Counted from the stretch's first letter, positions 8,912 through 18,929 are shown. The stretch is DNA of 64,000 bases from Marivivens sp. LCG002 (GCF_030264275.1 NZ_CP127165.1:1352001-1416000); one strand, 5' to 3'. The notes: generated by a model from the sequence alone, not told the origin. A program made the numbers and translations.

Positions 8912-11152
8912 TCATACAGCATCCTTGTCCGCAGCCGAACCAAGCAGCGGGAGTTCTACGACGGCCATTGCCCCCTTGTGGGCGCCGGCCTCAAACGGAT
9001 CCGCGTCTTCAAGACGCAGACTACCGCTATGTTCTTCAATGATTTTCTTGACAATCGGGAGGCCAAGGCCCGTGCCTTTGTCGCGTGTCGTGACATAGGG
9101 TTCAAAGAGCCGCGCCCGATCTTCGGGAAGCCCGATGCCATTGTCCGAAACGGTCAGACGCGCAAATGCGCCGTCCCTGATAAGAGCGACCTTGATCGCA
9201 CCGTTGTAGGTTTTATCCTCGGGATGTTTTTCCCGATAGGTTTCAGTGGCTTCACCCGCATTCTTGATCAAATTGGTCAAAGCCTGACCGATCATCGTTG
9301 CGTCAAGGTCAGCCGAAAACGACCCGTCCTCGATATGGAGCGAGATGGTCACGTCGGGTTGGCCCGCCTGTTGCAAGGCAACGGCATCTTTGACCAAAGC
9401 CGCAATATCATGATGTAGCTTTTGCGGCTCGGGCATGCGTGCGAATTTTGAAAATTCGTCCACGATGCGGCGCAAGTCATTGGTCTGGCGCACGATCACG
9501 TTTGTCATCTGTTCCAGTGCTTCGCTGTCCTCACCGACTTTGGAGGCGAATTTGCGCTGGATGCGCTCGGCCGAAAGCTGGATCGGCGTCAGCGGGTTCT
9601 TGATCTCGTGGGCAATGCGCCGCGCAACGTCACCCCAAGCGGCGGTCCGCTGCGCGCTCACAAGGTCGGTCACATCGTCAAAGGCCACCACAAAGCCTTC
9701 GAGCACGCCCGCTTCATTGCGACGCGTCGCCATGCGCACCAAGAGCGCTTCTTGCTTGCCGCCGCGCACAAGGTTCACCTGTTCCTGCACCACTTCTTTG
9801 CCTTCGATAAGGGCATCAAAGAGTGGGCCGAACTCGGGAACCGCCACTTTGAGTGCGGTTTCCTCATAGCCTTCGGCCACATCCAGAAGACGTTGGCCCG
9901 ATCGGTTCACAAAGGTCACGCGTCCTTCGGAGTCGAGGCCGACAACGCCCGATGTGATCGAGGTCAGAACCGAGTCAAACAGGCGCCTGCGGCGATCAAT
10001 CTGGGCGGTGTTGTTCAAAAGCTCTTCACGCTGGACATGAAGTCTCTCTGTCATCTCGTTGAAATGGCGACCGATTTGGGAGATTTCGTCGTCACCATCC
10101 TCTTCGACCACGCGCACATCGAAATCACCGCGACCGACCCGCTCCGAGGCGATCACAAGACGGCCGATCGGGCGCGAAAGCCGCTCGGCAAACCACAGAC
10201 CAAGCCAGATCGCAGCAAGGATAAGGATCACCGCAAACCCGAGATAGAGAAGACCGAACTCGAACAGCATACGCCCTCGTTCGCTCTCGAGTTGCTCGTA
10301 AAGTCCGACGGTTTCCTTGGTTTCATCCAGCAGGGAAAGGATCGCACCGTCAACTTCGCGGCTCACATAGAGATAGCGGTCGGCAAAACTCGGGAGCGCG
10401 ATGAGCGCGCGGAATTCATTGTTCGGCCAGTCTTCTAAGATGACCATCTCGGTCACGGATTGCGCGATTTGCTCGATCGTCGGGGGCTCATAGTCGAATT
10501 CATAAGAGCCGACACCGCGTGCCTTGAGTTCGCCCCCGCCGTCGATGACAAAAGCTTCGGTCAGGCTTCGGTCGATTTGCCCGCTGACTGCGGCGAGCGC
10601 TTGGCGGATCTCTCCGTCCGACATGAAGAAAATCTGCTGGCGTTGCGTATCGAGATAGGCGGCAAGCGCTTCGGCATCGCGGCGCAGTTCGCTTTTGTGT
10701 TCGTTCTCATAGGCTTGCGCCGCAGACAGAGACGAAGAAACCACATTGCGCACACGATCCGAGAACCAGCCTTCCAGACCGACATTGATCGAGAGCACCG
10801 CAAAGACCGCGACCAGAATGGTGGGAATAAGCGCCAAAAGCGCGAAGACCCCCGTCAGCCTTAGGTGAAGCTGAGAGCCCGCCGATTTGTTGCGTCGTGC
10901 CGAAACCATCTGTGCGACCCGCTGAAGCACGAGCGCCGCAACGACGAGCACGTAAACCAGATCGGCAAGAAGAACGACACGAAGCGAAGGCTCCGCCACA
11001 CCGAGATCGAGCGGGCCGAGCACCACAAATGTGAGCAAAGCAAGCACGGGCCCCAAGAGCACAAGACCCAAGGTCGCAAAGTTCTGGACCCGTCGCTGAC
11101 GGGACCACCGGGTAAACCGGTTCAATCTCAAACCCAAGAGGGACCGCTGCAA
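8912..11152 (-). CDS. ntrY: Sensor histidine kinase NtrY
   Basis: 746 residues. Three N-terminal membrane helices (about 25-48, 57-78 and 98-122) are followed by an extracytoplasmic region to about 297. A fourth helix (298-322), a HAMP linker and a PAS domain come next. The kinase core has phospho-acceptor His515 in [12 protein letters not shown] and N, G1 and G2 boxes (LIKNAGEA, DNGIGLP, GTGLGLP). NtrY phosphorylates NtrX and can cross-talk with NtrC. In alphaproteobacteria the pair answers to nitrogen and redox state. The gene lies 93 bases after ntrC and 7 bases before ntrX. Confidence 0.95.
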   Translation of the reverse strand: MQRSLLGLRLNRFTRWSRQRRVQNFATLGLVLLGPVLALLTFVVLGPLDLGVAEPSLRVVLLADLVYVLVVAALVLQRVAQMVSARRNKSAGSQLHLRLTGVFALLALIPTILVAVFAVLSINVGLEGWFSDRVRNVVSSSLSAAQAYENEHKSELRRDAEALAAYLDTQRQQIFFMSDGEIRQALAAVSGQIDRSLTEAFVIDGGGELKARGVGSYEFDYEPPTIEQIAQSVTEMVILEDWPNNEFRALIALPSFADRYLYVSREVDGAILSLLDETKETVGLYEQLESERGRMLFEFGLLYLGFAVILILAAIWLGLWFAERLSRPIGRLVIASERVGRGDFDVRVVEEDGDDEISQIGRHFNEMTERLHVQREELLNNTAQIDRRRRLFDSVLTSITSGVVGLDSEGRVTFVNRSGQRLLDVAEGYEETALKVAVPEFGPLFDALIEGKEVVQEQVNLVRGGKQEALLVRMATRRNEAGVLEGFVVAFDDVTDLVSAQRTAAWGDVARRIAHEIKNPLTPIQLSAERIQRKFASKVGEDSEALEQMTNVIVRQTNDLRRIVDEFSKFARMPEPQKLHHDIAALVKDAVALQQAGQPDVTISLHIEDGSFSADLDATMIGQALTNLIKNAGEATETYREKHPEDKTYNGAIKVALIRDGAFARLTVSDNGIGLPEDRARLFEPYVTTRDKGTGLGLPIVKKIIEEHSGSLRLEDADPFEAGAHKGAMAVVELPLLGSAADKDAV

Positions 11153-11245
11153 CGAACTGCCCTGTTTCTGCGGGCGCTAGGCCCAACCGCCGATTATGTG
11201 GTCCTTGCCAGAGTGCGACTCTGGGGCCACGGTTATGTTGCGGTT

Positions 11246-12610
11246 TTACATCAATTTGCGGCGGCGTGTCACGCGGATATCAAGCTCGGTGATCTTTTTA
11301 CGCAAAGTATTGCGGTTGATCCCGAGAAGATCGGCACATTTTGCTTGATTGCCGGCGGTGGCATCGAGCGCAATTTCGATCAATGGTGTCTCAACCTCGC
11401 GCAGGATACGCTGGTAAAGTCCGGGAGGAGGAAGAACGCCCCCGTGGAGATCGAAATAGCGGCGCAGGTGCTTTGCCACTGATGCCATGAGTTTGTCGCC
11501 CTCGCCCGCACCGCGCAGCGGCTCCATCGCGGGCTGGTTGGCAAGGATCATTTCCATCTCGCCGCGTGAAATCTCTTCTTCGGCAGAAGTTACGAGGAGG
11601 CGGCGCATTGCGTTTTCGAGCTGGCGCACGTTTCCGGGCCAGCTATAGGTGCGCGCCATATCAAGCGCCCCTTGCGACAGCCTGCGCGTGGGAAGCCCGT
11701 CGCGCTCGGCCCGAAGGAGGAAGTGTTCCGCCAAGAGCGCAATGTCGTCCACCCGTTCGCGCAGGGACGGCACGGTGAGCGTCACGCCGCCGAGACGATA
11801 AAAGAGATCCTCGCGGAACTCGCCTGCCTCCATGCGATTCATAAGATCAACCTGTGAGGTCGCCATAATACGTGGCGCATTCTCGCCCAAAGTGTCGAGC
11901 ATGCGCACGATGCGGGCTTGGGCTTCGGGGCTGAGGTCGCCGACTTCGTCAAAGAGGAGCGAGCCGCCCTTGGCCCGCGACAAGACGGTCGAGGGGCCGT
12001 CCATACCTTCGAGATCGGAAGGAGCCACTACGACGAACGGAAGGCTGCGACGATCCGAGAAATCATGGATGGCGCGTGCGATCAACGACTTGCCCGTCCC
12101 GCTTTCCCCTGTGATCAGAACGGGAAGCGCCGTGTTCATTACCCGCGCAACAAGACGATAAAGCGCCTGCATCGCGGGGGTTCTGCCCACCAGTGGAAGA
12201 TCGTTCGACTGATCCGCAGCCTCGCTGCGCGGTGCGGGCGTGCGCCGTTTGACTTCGAGCGCCCGCGAGGCGCGCTTCATCAGATCAGGAAGATCGAACG
12301 GTTTGGGAAGATAGTCATAGGCCTCTTTTTCGGCGGCCTGAATGGCGGTCATGATGGTGTTTTGCGCCGAAATCACGATCACTGGGAGACCGGGACGCGC
12401 GGCGGAAATCTTGGGCAGTTGGTCAAGCCCGTTGCCATCGGGCATGACGACATCGGAAATCACCAGATCGCCCTTGCCCTCTTCGACCCAGCGCATCAGC
12501 GTGACGAGCGAGGATGTGGCGTGAACCTTACATCCCGCACGGGTCAGCGCCTGCGTCAGAACGGTGCGGATAGTGCGGTCGTCATCTGCGACTAGAACGG
12601 TTCCATCCAT
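11246..12610 (-). CDS. ntrC: Nitrogen regulation protein NtrC (no GAFTGA motif)
   Basis: 454 residues: a receiver with Asp53, a linker, an AAA+ domain with Walker A GESGTGKS at 168-175 and Walker B LLFDEV at 218-223, and a Fis-like HTH near 428-450. Between the PFVVVAPSD strand and Walker B the protein is about two dozen residues shorter than enteric NtrC, and the sigma54-contacting GAFTGA loop is missing. Rhodobacter capsulatus NtrC has the same deletion and activates sigma70 promoters. I infer the same here. The start overlaps the ntrB stop by one base, so the kinase-regulator pair is coupled. Confidence 0.95.
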   Translation of the reverse strand: MDGTVLVADDDRTIRTVLTQALTRAGCKVHATSSLVTLMRWVEEGKGDLVISDVVMPDGNGLDQLPKISAARPGLPVIVISAQNTIMTAIQAAEKEAYDYLPKPFDLPDLMKRASRALEVKRRTPAPRSEAADQSNDLPLVGRTPAMQALYRLVARVMNTALPVLITGESGTGKSLIARAIHDFSDRRSLPFVVVAPSDLEGMDGPSTVLSRAKGGSLLFDEVGDLSPEAQARIVRMLDTLGENAPRIMATSQVDLMNRMEAGEFREDLFYRLGGVTLTVPSLRERVDDIALLAEHFLLRAERDGLPTRRLSQGALDMARTYSWPGNVRQLENAMRRLLVTSAEEEISRGEMEMILANQPAMEPLRGAGEGDKLMASVAKHLRRYFDLHGGVLPPPGLYQRILREVETPLIEIALDATAGNQAKCADLLGINRNTLRKKITELDIRVTRRRKLM

Positions 12611-13692
12611 CAGTTATCTCCGTTTGATATTTGGGGCTCTTTCGGGGCGAGCGGAAGTGAAATTCTGAAAACAGTGCGACCGGGAACTGAATCGACCGAG
12701 ATCCAGCCGCCGACGTCGGCAATCAATTTGGACACGAGCGCAAGGCCAAGGCCTGTGCCGTTTTCGCGTCCCGATACAAAGGGTTCGAAGACATCTGCCG
12801 CAATGTCGGGCGGGAGGCCGGGGCCATCGTCGATCACCTCGACCTGAAGCGGCAATCTGGCGTGGGTCCCGTCGGGTTTGCGCACCCGAAGCGCGGCATC
12901 ATAAAAGGTATGCAACCGGATGGTTCCCCCGCTTTTGCTGGCTTCCGAGGCGTTTTTCAAAAGGTTGAGAAACACCTGAAGGAGCTGGTCGGGGTCCACC
13001 ATCGTCTGAGGAAGCGAAGGGTCGTAATCCTCGATAAAGAGCATATGCGCGCCAAAGCCGATCGAAGCCGATTGCCGCGCACGATCAAGAACGTCGTGGA
13101 GATTGACCGCCTTGAGCATCGGCGGGCGCAGGTTCCCGAACTGTTCGACCTGTTCGAGAAGCTTCACGATGCGGCGGCATTCATCGACGATCAGATCGGT
13201 AAGCTCCTGATCCTCGGCAGAAAGGTTCATCGCCAAGAGCTGCGCCGCCCCCGTGATCCCCGCAAGCGGGTTCTTGATCTCGTGGGCCAGCATTTCGGCC
13301 ATCCCGATGGCGGATTTCGCGGCTTTGCTCGACGAGGTATTGACCGTGACCCTGCTTGCAATCTCGCGCGGCGAGATCATCATCAGCATCATGCCCTCGG
13401 CCCCCGTAAGCGGCGCGAACTGGATATTGCATTGCAGCGGCGCACGCTCGCCCGAGCCCACATCCACGTCATTCACAAAGAGCGACGAATTGTTGAGCCG
13501 CGCACGGGCATAGGCCGCTTCGATCTCGGCGTCGATCATCACCTTGTCCCAGACGGGCGCACCTGTGAGCGCGCGGGACGAAAGGTTCAGAAAGCTCTCG
13601 GCGGCGGGATTGCTGTCGACGATGATATCGTCAGCCGTCAGAAGAAGCGCAGGGACAGGGATCGAGTTCCACAGATTGGGATCAATGGTCAT
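12610..13692 (-). CDS. ntrB: Nitrogen sensor histidine kinase/phosphatase NtrB
   Basis: 360 residues, soluble. A PAS domain at about 1-115 precedes a HisKA domain with His137 in [12 protein letters not shown]. The catalytic domain shows [16 protein letters not shown] and the glycine-rich GTGLGLAL lid. NtrB phosphorylates NtrC when nitrogen is scarce and dephosphorylates it when PII signals plenty; no PII gene lies in the window. Its ATG overlaps the dusB stop in an ATGA, and its stop touches the ntrC start, so dusB-ntrB-ntrC are one transcript. Confidence 0.95.
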   Translation of the reverse strand: MTIDPNLWNSIPVPALLLTADDIIVDSNPAAESFLNLSSRALTGAPVWDKVMIDAEIEAAYARARLNNSSLFVNDVDVGSGERAPLQCNIQFAPLTGAEGMMLMMISPREIASRVTVNTSSSKAAKSAIGMAEMLAHEIKNPLAGITGAAQLLAMNLSAEDQELTDLIVDECRRIVKLLEQVEQFGNLRPPMLKAVNLHDVLDRARQSASIGFGAHMLFIEDYDPSLPQTMVDPDQLLQVFLNLLKNASEASKSGGTIRLHTFYDAALRVRKPDGTHARLPLQVEVIDDGPGLPPDIAADVFEPFVSGRENGTGLGLALVSKLIADVGGWISVDSVPGRTVFRISLPLAPKEPQISNGDN

Positions 13693-14684
13693 GCGGCAAG
13701 CCTTTCCCAGGATGCGAGGGCGTCGGGCAAAAGACCTAACACCTTTGCCGTGCTCTTTTCGGTGAGAACCCGCTTGCGAAGATCGCTTTCGGTCATCGCT
13801 TCATCCATATACCAACCCAAATGTTTGCGTGCCACGCGACCGCCGAGGTCTTCGCCGTAAAATCCGAGCATGGCCTCGTAATGACCGCAGACCATGTCGA
13901 TGAATTCGGACCGCTCAGGCGCAGGGGGCACGGGCTGCCCAGATAGCTCTGCCGACACCTGCGACAGGATCCAAGGTTTGCCTTGGGCGCCGCGTCCGAT
14001 CATCACCCCGTCCGCGCCCGATGCGGTCAGAGCCTCATTGGCGGTCGCTGCGTCCACGATATCGCCATTGGCAATCACGGGGATCGAGACTGCCTTTTTT
14101 ACCTCGGCAATTGCGGCCCAATCGGCCCGACCTTTGTAGAACTGGCAGCGGGTGCGCCCATGAATGGTCAAGAGCCGAATACCCGCGGCCTCTGCCCGAC
14201 GCGCAAGCTCGGGCGCATTGAGAAGCGCATCGTCCCAACCAAGTCGCGTCTTGAGCGTGACGGGAATGCTGACCGCTGCGACAACGGCTTCGATCAAGGT
14301 CAAAGCATGATCAAGATCCTTGAGAAGCGCCGAACCCGAATAGCCGTTCGTCACCTTTTTCGCCGGGCACCCCATGTTGATGTCGATGATCTTGGCGCCG
14401 TTGCCTTCGACAACCCGCGCGGCCTCGGCCATCCAATGCGCCTCGCGCCCCGCAAGTTGCACCGCAGTGTTCGCTTGGTCAAACCCAAGCTCGGCCTTTT
14501 CTCGCACGCCCGGTTTGGCCTGAATCATTTCCTGACTGGCGACCATCTCGGAGACGACCCAGCCCGCACCAAAGCGGCTGACCAATTGGCGAAACGGCAA
14601 ATCGGTAATCCCCGCCAGCGGCGCGAGCGCAACGGGTGGCGCAAGCGTCACATCATCAAGGTGGATCGGGGCGAGTCGGGTCAC
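13689..14684 (-). CDS. dusB: tRNA-dihydrouridine synthase DusB (NifR3)
   Basis: 331 residues from a GTG at 14682-14684 preceded by AAGAAGAG. This start places the protein directly at the family's N-terminal PLAGITDLPFR strand; an upstream in-frame ATG would add 19 odd residues and reach toward the divergent promoter. It is an FMN-dependent TIM-barrel enzyme that reduces uridine in the tRNA D-loop. The catalytic cysteine sits in NMGCPAKKV. It was first named nifR3 because it heads the ntrBC operon in Rhodobacter; the same arrangement is seen here. Confidence 0.93.
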   Translation of the reverse strand: MTRLAPIHLDDVTLAPPVALAPLAGITDLPFRQLVSRFGAGWVVSEMVASQEMIQAKPGVREKAELGFDQANTAVQLAGREAHWMAEAARVVEGNGAKIIDINMGCPAKKVTNGYSGSALLKDLDHALTLIEAVVAAVSIPVTLKTRLGWDDALLNAPELARRAEAAGIRLLTIHGRTRCQFYKGRADWAAIAEVKKAVSIPVIANGDIVDAATANEALTASGADGVMIGRGAQGKPWILSQVSAELSGQPVPPAPERSEFIDMVCGHYEAMLGFYGEDLGGRVARKHLGWYMDEAMTESDLRKRVLTEKSTAKVLGLLPDALASWERLAA

Positions 14685-14766
14685 AGCTCTTCTTGCTTTA
14701 AAAATAGGCTTCCGCTCCTGATCTAGACATATGAACCCCAAGTCACAACGATATTGCGTATATTTT

Positions 14767-14795
14767 TTGAACAGAAAAACTGATGTGCTTAAATT
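14767..14795 (+). promoter_or_regulatory. Candidate promoter for ispDF-pgpA-cinA
   Basis: TTGAAC (14767-14772), a 17-base spacer and TAAATT (14790-14795) in an AT-rich island, in contrast to the GC-rich surroundings. It would leave a leader of about 80 bases before ispDF. Inferred from sequence only. Confidence 0.45.
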
Positions 14796-14883
14796 TTGTG
14801 CATGTATATCGACTGAAAGTCAGCATTTGCGCAGGCGCGCCGCAAGGCATAGTAAAAGCACAAGTCAATCAAGCGGAGCGCCG

Positions 14884-16014
14884 ATGAGCACTGCAGTCAT
14901 AATCGTTGCAGCAGGTCGCGGTCTCCGCGCAGGGGGCGGATTGCCCAAACAATGGCGCGCACTTGCAGGCAAGCGGGTTATCGATCACACGCTCGACAGG
15001 TTCCGCACCCATCCCACAATCGACCGCATCGTCATGGTGCTCGGGGCGGACGATATGCACCGTGCGGACGAATTTGCTGATGCGCTTTGTGTTCTTGGCG
15101 GTGCAAGCCGTGACCAATCCGTGCGCAATGGGCTCGAGGCGCTTGCAGGCAATCCCCCCGATCTTGTGCTCATTCATGACGCCGCGCGACCTCTGGTATC
15201 GGCCGAGGTGATCGACGGTGTGCTCGACGCTCTAGCGACCTACAAAGCTGCCGCTCCTGCCGTGGCGGTGACTGATGCCCTTTGGCGGGGCGAAGATGCG
15301 GAAGTCGTCGGCACCCAGGACCGCGCGGGGCTCTTTCGGGCGCAAACGCCCCAAGGCTTTGCCTTTGCCACCATTCTGGGCGCTCATCGCGCCTATCGCG
15401 GTGCGCCTCTCGATGATGTCGAGGTCGCGCGCGCGTTCGGCGTTTCTGTCGCAATTACGAAGGGCGACGAAGAGAATATAAAGATCACAGCGCCCGAGGA
15501 CTTTCTACGCGCTGAAGCCAAATTGAGAGGTCAGATGGATATCAGGACAGGCAACGGATTCGACGTGCATGCATTCGAGGACGGCGATCACGTCTGGCTT
15601 TGCGGCGTGAAGATTCCGCACACCAAGGCGCTCAAGGGCCATTCGGACGCGGATGTCGGTATGCATGCGGTGACGGATGCGATTTACGGTGCGCTCGGTA
15701 TGGGCGACATCGGCCAGCATTTCCCGCCCTCGGACCCGCAATGGAAAGGGGCCGCCAGCCATATTTTCCTCCGTCATGCCTGTGACTTGGCCCGCGCAAA
15801 CGGCTTTACCATCACCCATGCGGATTGCACGCTGATCTGTGAACGCCCAAAAGTCGGCCCGCATGCCGTCGCTATGCGCGAAGCTATGGCCGAGATCATG
15901 GGGATCGACGTTTCGCGGATGAGCGTCAAGGCAACCACGTCCGAACAACTCGGCTTTACAGGCCGCGAAGAAGGGATTGCCGCGATTGCGACGGCGACTT
16001 TGGTGAAACTATGA
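14884..16014 (+). CDS. ispDF: Bifunctional IspD/IspF enzyme of the MEP isoprenoid pathway
   Basis: 376 residues with two fused enzymes. The N-terminal half is IspD, which makes CDP-methylerythritol; it shows a nucleotide-binding IIVAAGRG motif followed by PKQW. The C-terminal half, from about residue 219 ([14 protein letters not shown]), is IspF, which cyclises the substrate with loss of CMP. IspF metal ligands Asp and His are in FDVHAF and in [11 protein letters not shown]. IspE is not in the window; Dxr is at 46206. The ATG at 14884 follows a GGAG site. The stop overlaps the pgpA start by four bases (ATGA). Confidence 0.95.
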   Translation: MSTAVIIVAAGRGLRAGGGLPKQWRALAGKRVIDHTLDRFRTHPTIDRIVMVLGADDMHRADEFADALCVLGGASRDQSVRNGLEALAGNPPDLVLIHDAARPLVSAEVIDGVLDALATYKAAAPAVAVTDALWRGEDAEVVGTQDRAGLFRAQTPQGFAFATILGAHRAYRGAPLDDVEVARAFGVSVAITKGDEENIKITAPEDFLRAEAKLRGQMDIRTGNGFDVHAFEDGDHVWLCGVKIPHTKALKGHSDADVGMHAVTDAIYGALGMGDIGQHFPPSDPQWKGAASHIFLRHACDLARANGFTITHADCTLICERPKVGPHAVAMREAMAEIMGIDVSRMSVKATTSEQLGFTGREEGIAAIATATLVKL

Positions 16015-16502
16015 CCCGCATGATCACAACCTTTTTCTATGTAGGGCTTTTGCGCCCTGCCCCCGGCACCTGGGGTTCGGCTGCGGCTGTCGTGCTTGGG
16101 CTTGTGCTCCACGGGTTGGGGAGCTTTCCGCTCCTGCTTGTCGCAACCGCACTCGTGACGTGGCTCGGGTTTTGGGCCGTGGGCAAAGAGCTTGCCGATC
16201 GCCCGACCGAGGACCCTTCGGAGATCGTCATCGACGAAGTGGCGGGTCAGTGGATCGCGCTTCTTGCGCCCTCGTTCGGCTTTTGGATGATGGGGCTCGA
16301 CACCTGGAACTTTCCCTATCCGGGTTGGGTCGGCGCGTTCCTGCTGTTCCGCCTCTTCGATATCTGGAAGCCTTGGCTCGTCGGCCGCGCAGATCGTCGC
16401 CACGATCCCGTCGGGGTGATGCTTGACGATATTTGGGCTGGTATTTTCGCCGGAATCGGCACCATGCTTCTTGCAGGCATCGCTCATGGAGTATTGATGT
16501 GA
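16011..16502 (+). CDS. pgpA: Phosphatidylglycerophosphatase A
   Basis: 163 residues, a small integral membrane phosphatase with about four hydrophobic stretches. It removes phosphate from phosphatidylglycerophosphate to yield phosphatidylglycerol. The PAPGTWGS block near the N-terminus and the acidic VIDEVAGQW motif are family signatures. It overlaps ispDF upstream and cinA downstream, so the three genes are translated as a coupled set. CdsA, which makes the pathway's CDP-diacylglycerol, is coded at 47381. Confidence 0.93.
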   Translation: MTRMITTFFYVGLLRPAPGTWGSAAAVVLGLVLHGLGSFPLLLVATALVTWLGFWAVGKELADRPTEDPSEIVIDEVAGQWIALLAPSFGFWMMGLDTWNFPYPGWVGAFLLFRLFDIWKPWLVGRADRRHDPVGVMLDDIWAGIFAGIGTMLLAGIAHGVLM

Positions 16503-16978
16503 GTCTTGAATTGCTCGAGGCCGCGCGCCGTCACGGCGCCATTATCGCAACCGCCGAAAGTTGCACGGGCGGGATGATTTCGGCCGCGATTACCGACACT
16601 GCAGGAAGCTCCGAAATCTTTGACCGCGGCTTTGTCACCTATACCAATTCGGCCAAGGTCGAAATTCTAGGTGTCTCGGAAAAGTTGCTGCTCGCACATG
16701 GTGCCGTTTCGGAAGAAGTCGCCGCCGAAATGGCGCTCGGAGCGCTGCGCCATTCGGGTGCAACCCTCGCGGTCGCGACAACAGGGATCGCAGGTCCGGG
16801 CGCCTCGGATTTCAAACCCGAGGGCCGTGTATGTTTTGGCATCTCGGACGGCGAGACGATCTTTACCGAGACGGTGGAATTCGGCGCGATCGGGCGGGCC
16901 AATGTGCGCAAGGCTGCTGTCGATCACGCGATACGACTCTTGTTGCGGTCGATCGAAAACGGTGTCGGCGACCACTGA
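16499..16978 (+). CDS. CinA C-terminal-domain protein (nicotinamide-nucleotide amidase, PncC type)
   Basis: 159 residues from a GTG at 16499-16501 that overlaps the pgpA stop. The protein is only the amidase domain of CinA, as in E. coli PncC; the N-terminal cofactor-pyrophosphatase domain is absent. Family motifs ATAESCTGG near the N-terminus and GIAGPGA in the middle are intact, including the catalytic serine and glycines. The enzyme deamidates NMN to nicotinate mononucleotide in pyridine-nucleotide salvage. An in-frame ATG at 16433 would bury 70 bases in pgpA, so I prefer the GTG. Confidence 0.9.
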   Translation: MSLELLEAARRHGAIIATAESCTGGMISAAITDTAGSSEIFDRGFVTYTNSAKVEILGVSEKLLLAHGAVSEEVAAEMALGALRHSGATLAVATTGIAGPGASDFKPEGRVCFGISDGETIFTETVEFGAIGRANVRKAAVDHAIRLLLRSIENGVGDH

Positions 16979-17033
16979 TCAATCGTGCGGGGCCCGCTTT
17001 CGCGGCAGGACGATCAATTTCGCAGCTTTTTGC

Positions 17034-17083
17034 AAATGCCTAAGAAACGGCATTTCCTCCGTTCGAGCGCCTAATATTTAGGC
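17034..17083. promoter_or_regulatory. Two inverted repeats upstream of amt
   Basis: AAATGCC-N8-GGCATTT (17034-17055) is followed by GCCTAA-TAT-TTAGGC (17069-17083). Both lie in the 263-base gap between cinA and amt. They may be operators or a weak transcription-stop hairpin for cinA; neither is followed by a T-tract. I see no convincing sigma54 promoter in this gap. Confidence 0.35.
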
Positions 17084-17241
17084 ACTTTCCGAACTGCCCA
17101 TGTTTTCACCATGAACAAAGGCGGTTTGCTCTTCTTTTTCTCGGCTTTGGCCCTTTGATGCGGCCATCTCGGTCGGCGCAGAGTCGCCGAACCGACAACA
17201 GGTGCGACCAACGCACTGCGGGAAACTGGAAGGAGAGACAG

Positions 17242-18420
17242 ATGAACGGAGCGGATACCGCCTGGATCATTGTAGCGACGGCCCTTGTGCTGTTCATGAC
17301 ACTACCTGGCCTTGCGCTGTTTTACGGCGGCCTCGTGCGGGCGCGCAACGTGCTCAGTGTGTTCATGCATTGTTATGCGATTGCCTGCCTGATGAGCATC
17401 CTTTGGCTCGCAGGCGGTTACTCGATCGCCTTTGGAGACGGAAACGCCGTTTGGGGCGGTCTTGGCAAAGCCTTTTTGAACGGCGTCGATGCGGAGAGCC
17501 TGTCGGGCACCCTCCCCGAGGTGCTGTTTTTTGCGTTCCAGATGACCTTTGCAATCATCACACCTGCTCTGATCGTCGGTGCCTATGTCGAGCGGATCAA
17601 CTTTGGCTTCGTGCTGACGTTCTCGGCGCTCTGGATGCTTTTGTGCTATGCGCCTGTGACCCATTGGATCTGGGGCGGCGGTTTCCTTGCCGATGGCGGC
17701 ATCTTTGGCGAAACAGGCGTAAGGGATTTTGCGGGCGGCATCGTTGTGCATGAAACCGCAGGTATCGCAGCCGTTCTGATCGCCATTGTTCTCGGCCCGC
17801 GCAAGAACCGTCACACCCCGCCGCATAATCCCGGTATGGTGATGATCGGTGCGGCCATGCTCTGGGTCGGTTGGTTCGGCTTCAACGGCGGCTCGCAGCT
17901 TGCTGCAGACGGCGGCGCGGCCATGGCCCTGACCGTCACGCATATTTCTGCGGCGACCGCCTCGCTCACTTGGGCGCTTTGGGAAAAGATCAAGTTCGGC
18001 CGTGCCTCTCTTGTCGGTATCGTCACAGGCACCATTGCGGGTCTTGCGTCGATCACACCCGCGTCTGGCTTTGTCGGCCCGATCGAAGCGGTGATCATCG
18101 GTGGTATCGCCGGTATCATGTGCCAAGAGGCCGTGAACCTGATGCGTGACCGTCTCAAGATCGACGATACGCTGGACGTCTTTGCCGTGCACGGTGTCGG
18201 CGGTATCTTCGGCACCATCATGATCGCGGTCTTTGGCGCCGGCACTTGGGCGGCCCAGCTCGGCTCGCTCGCCATCGTCGGTGTCTTCACCATCGTTGTG
18301 ACGCTTGCGATCATTTTTGTGGTCAAAGCAATCTTCGGCATCCGCGTCGATGCAGAAACCGAAACCAACGGTCTTGACCTCGCGGTGCATGGCGAACGCG
18401 CTTACGAACTGAACTCGTAA
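17242..18420 (+). CDS. amtB: Ammonium transporter (Amt family)
   Basis: 392 residues with about eleven membrane helices and no clear cleavable signal. Amt trimers conduct ammonium across the inner membrane. Both pore histidines are present, in VVHETAGIA and AVHGVGG. The first usually reads HINAGIA, so this is a sequence variant. The start at 17242 has a clear AGGAG site; upstream codons belong to the leader. A glnK gene usually precedes amtB, but none is present here. Proximity to ntrBC suggests nitrogen control. It ends at a strong terminator. Confidence 0.94.
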   Translation: MNGADTAWIIVATALVLFMTLPGLALFYGGLVRARNVLSVFMHCYAIACLMSILWLAGGYSIAFGDGNAVWGGLGKAFLNGVDAESLSGTLPEVLFFAFQMTFAIITPALIVGAYVERINFGFVLTFSALWMLLCYAPVTHWIWGGGFLADGGIFGETGVRDFAGGIVVHETAGIAAVLIAIVLGPRKNRHTPPHNPGMVMIGAAMLWVGWFGFNGGSQLAADGGAAMALTVTHISAATASLTWALWEKIKFGRASLVGIVTGTIAGLASITPASGFVGPIEAVIIGGIAGIMCQEAVNLMRDRLKIDDTLDVFAVHGVGGIFGTIMIAVFGAGTWAAQLGSLAIVGVFTIVVTLAIIFVVKAIFGIRVDAETETNGLDLAVHGERAYELNS

Positions 18421-18437
18421 GTCAGCGCTAGAAATAG

Positions 18438-18475
18438 AAAACGCGCCCGAGGCAAACCTTGGGCGCGTTTTTCTT
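18438..18475. terminator. Rho-independent terminator between amt and ratA-like gene
   Basis: ACGCGCCC (18441-18448) pairs with GGGCGCGT (18461-18468), and an inner GAGG/CCTT extends the stem around a CAAA loop. A's flank the left and T's the right, so it can serve both convergent genes. Confidence 0.88.
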
Positions 18476-18485
18476 TGCCAAGATA

Positions 18486-18929
18486 TTAGACGTAGAGCTT
18501 GGACGCGCGATCTTCAAAGGCACGCACGACGCGCTGCATCGCTTCGTTGAAGAACATCCCGGCAGCGCCCTGCAAGAGTTTGTTCTTGAACTCGAAGTCT
18601 ACCTCGAAGCTGACCTCGCAGCCGCCCTCGACATCGCGAAACCGCCATATGCTGTCGAGATGTTTGAACGGGCCGTCGATGTATGAAGTGTCGATCTGCT
18701 TCTTCTCGGGCCAAAGGGTCACGCGGCTCCCGAAGCTTTCGCGAAACACTTTGAACGAGATGACGAGATCGGCCAGCATGACGCTGTGGTCCCCGTGCTC
18801 GGTCACCGAGCGGATACGCGCGCCCGCCGTCCAAGGGAGAAATTTCGGGTAACTCGCAACATCCCCGACGAGCGCATACATCTGCTCGGCGGTATAGGGG
18901 AGAACTCTGGTCTCGGAGTGTTTCGGCAT
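18486..18929 (-). CDS. Type II RatA/Coq10-like START-domain protein
   Basis: 147 residues, one START/SRPBCC lipid-binding domain. The opening YTAEQMYALVGDVASYPKF and the central FRESFGSRV are typical of the RatA/COQ10 family. Bacterial members were called ribosome-association toxins in E. coli, but the eukaryotic relative binds coenzyme Q and helps respiration. No antitoxin (RatB) gene is adjacent, so a ubiquinone-binding role is the safer reading. It stands alone, divergent from hpt. Confidence 0.87.
   Translation of the reverse strand: MPKHSETRVLPYTAEQMYALVGDVASYPKFLPWTAGARIRSVTEHGDHSVMLADLVISFKVFRESFGSRVTLWPEKKQIDTSYIDGPFKHLDSIWRFRDVEGGCEVSFEVDFEFKNKLLQGAAGMFFNEAMQRVVRAFEDRASKLYV

Noticed and set aside
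7582-9042. 486-codon plus-strand frame opposite ntrX
   Set aside because: Antisense shadow of ntrX; no ribosome site or domain.
16979-17241. Sigma54 promoter before amt
   Set aside because: No GG-N10-GC core with flanking TGGCAC/TTGCA; NtrC here also lacks GAFTGA.
18486-18929. Toxin of a RatAB toxin-antitoxin pair
   Set aside because: No RatB-like partner is adjacent; the domain is shared with ubiquinone-binding Coq10 proteins.
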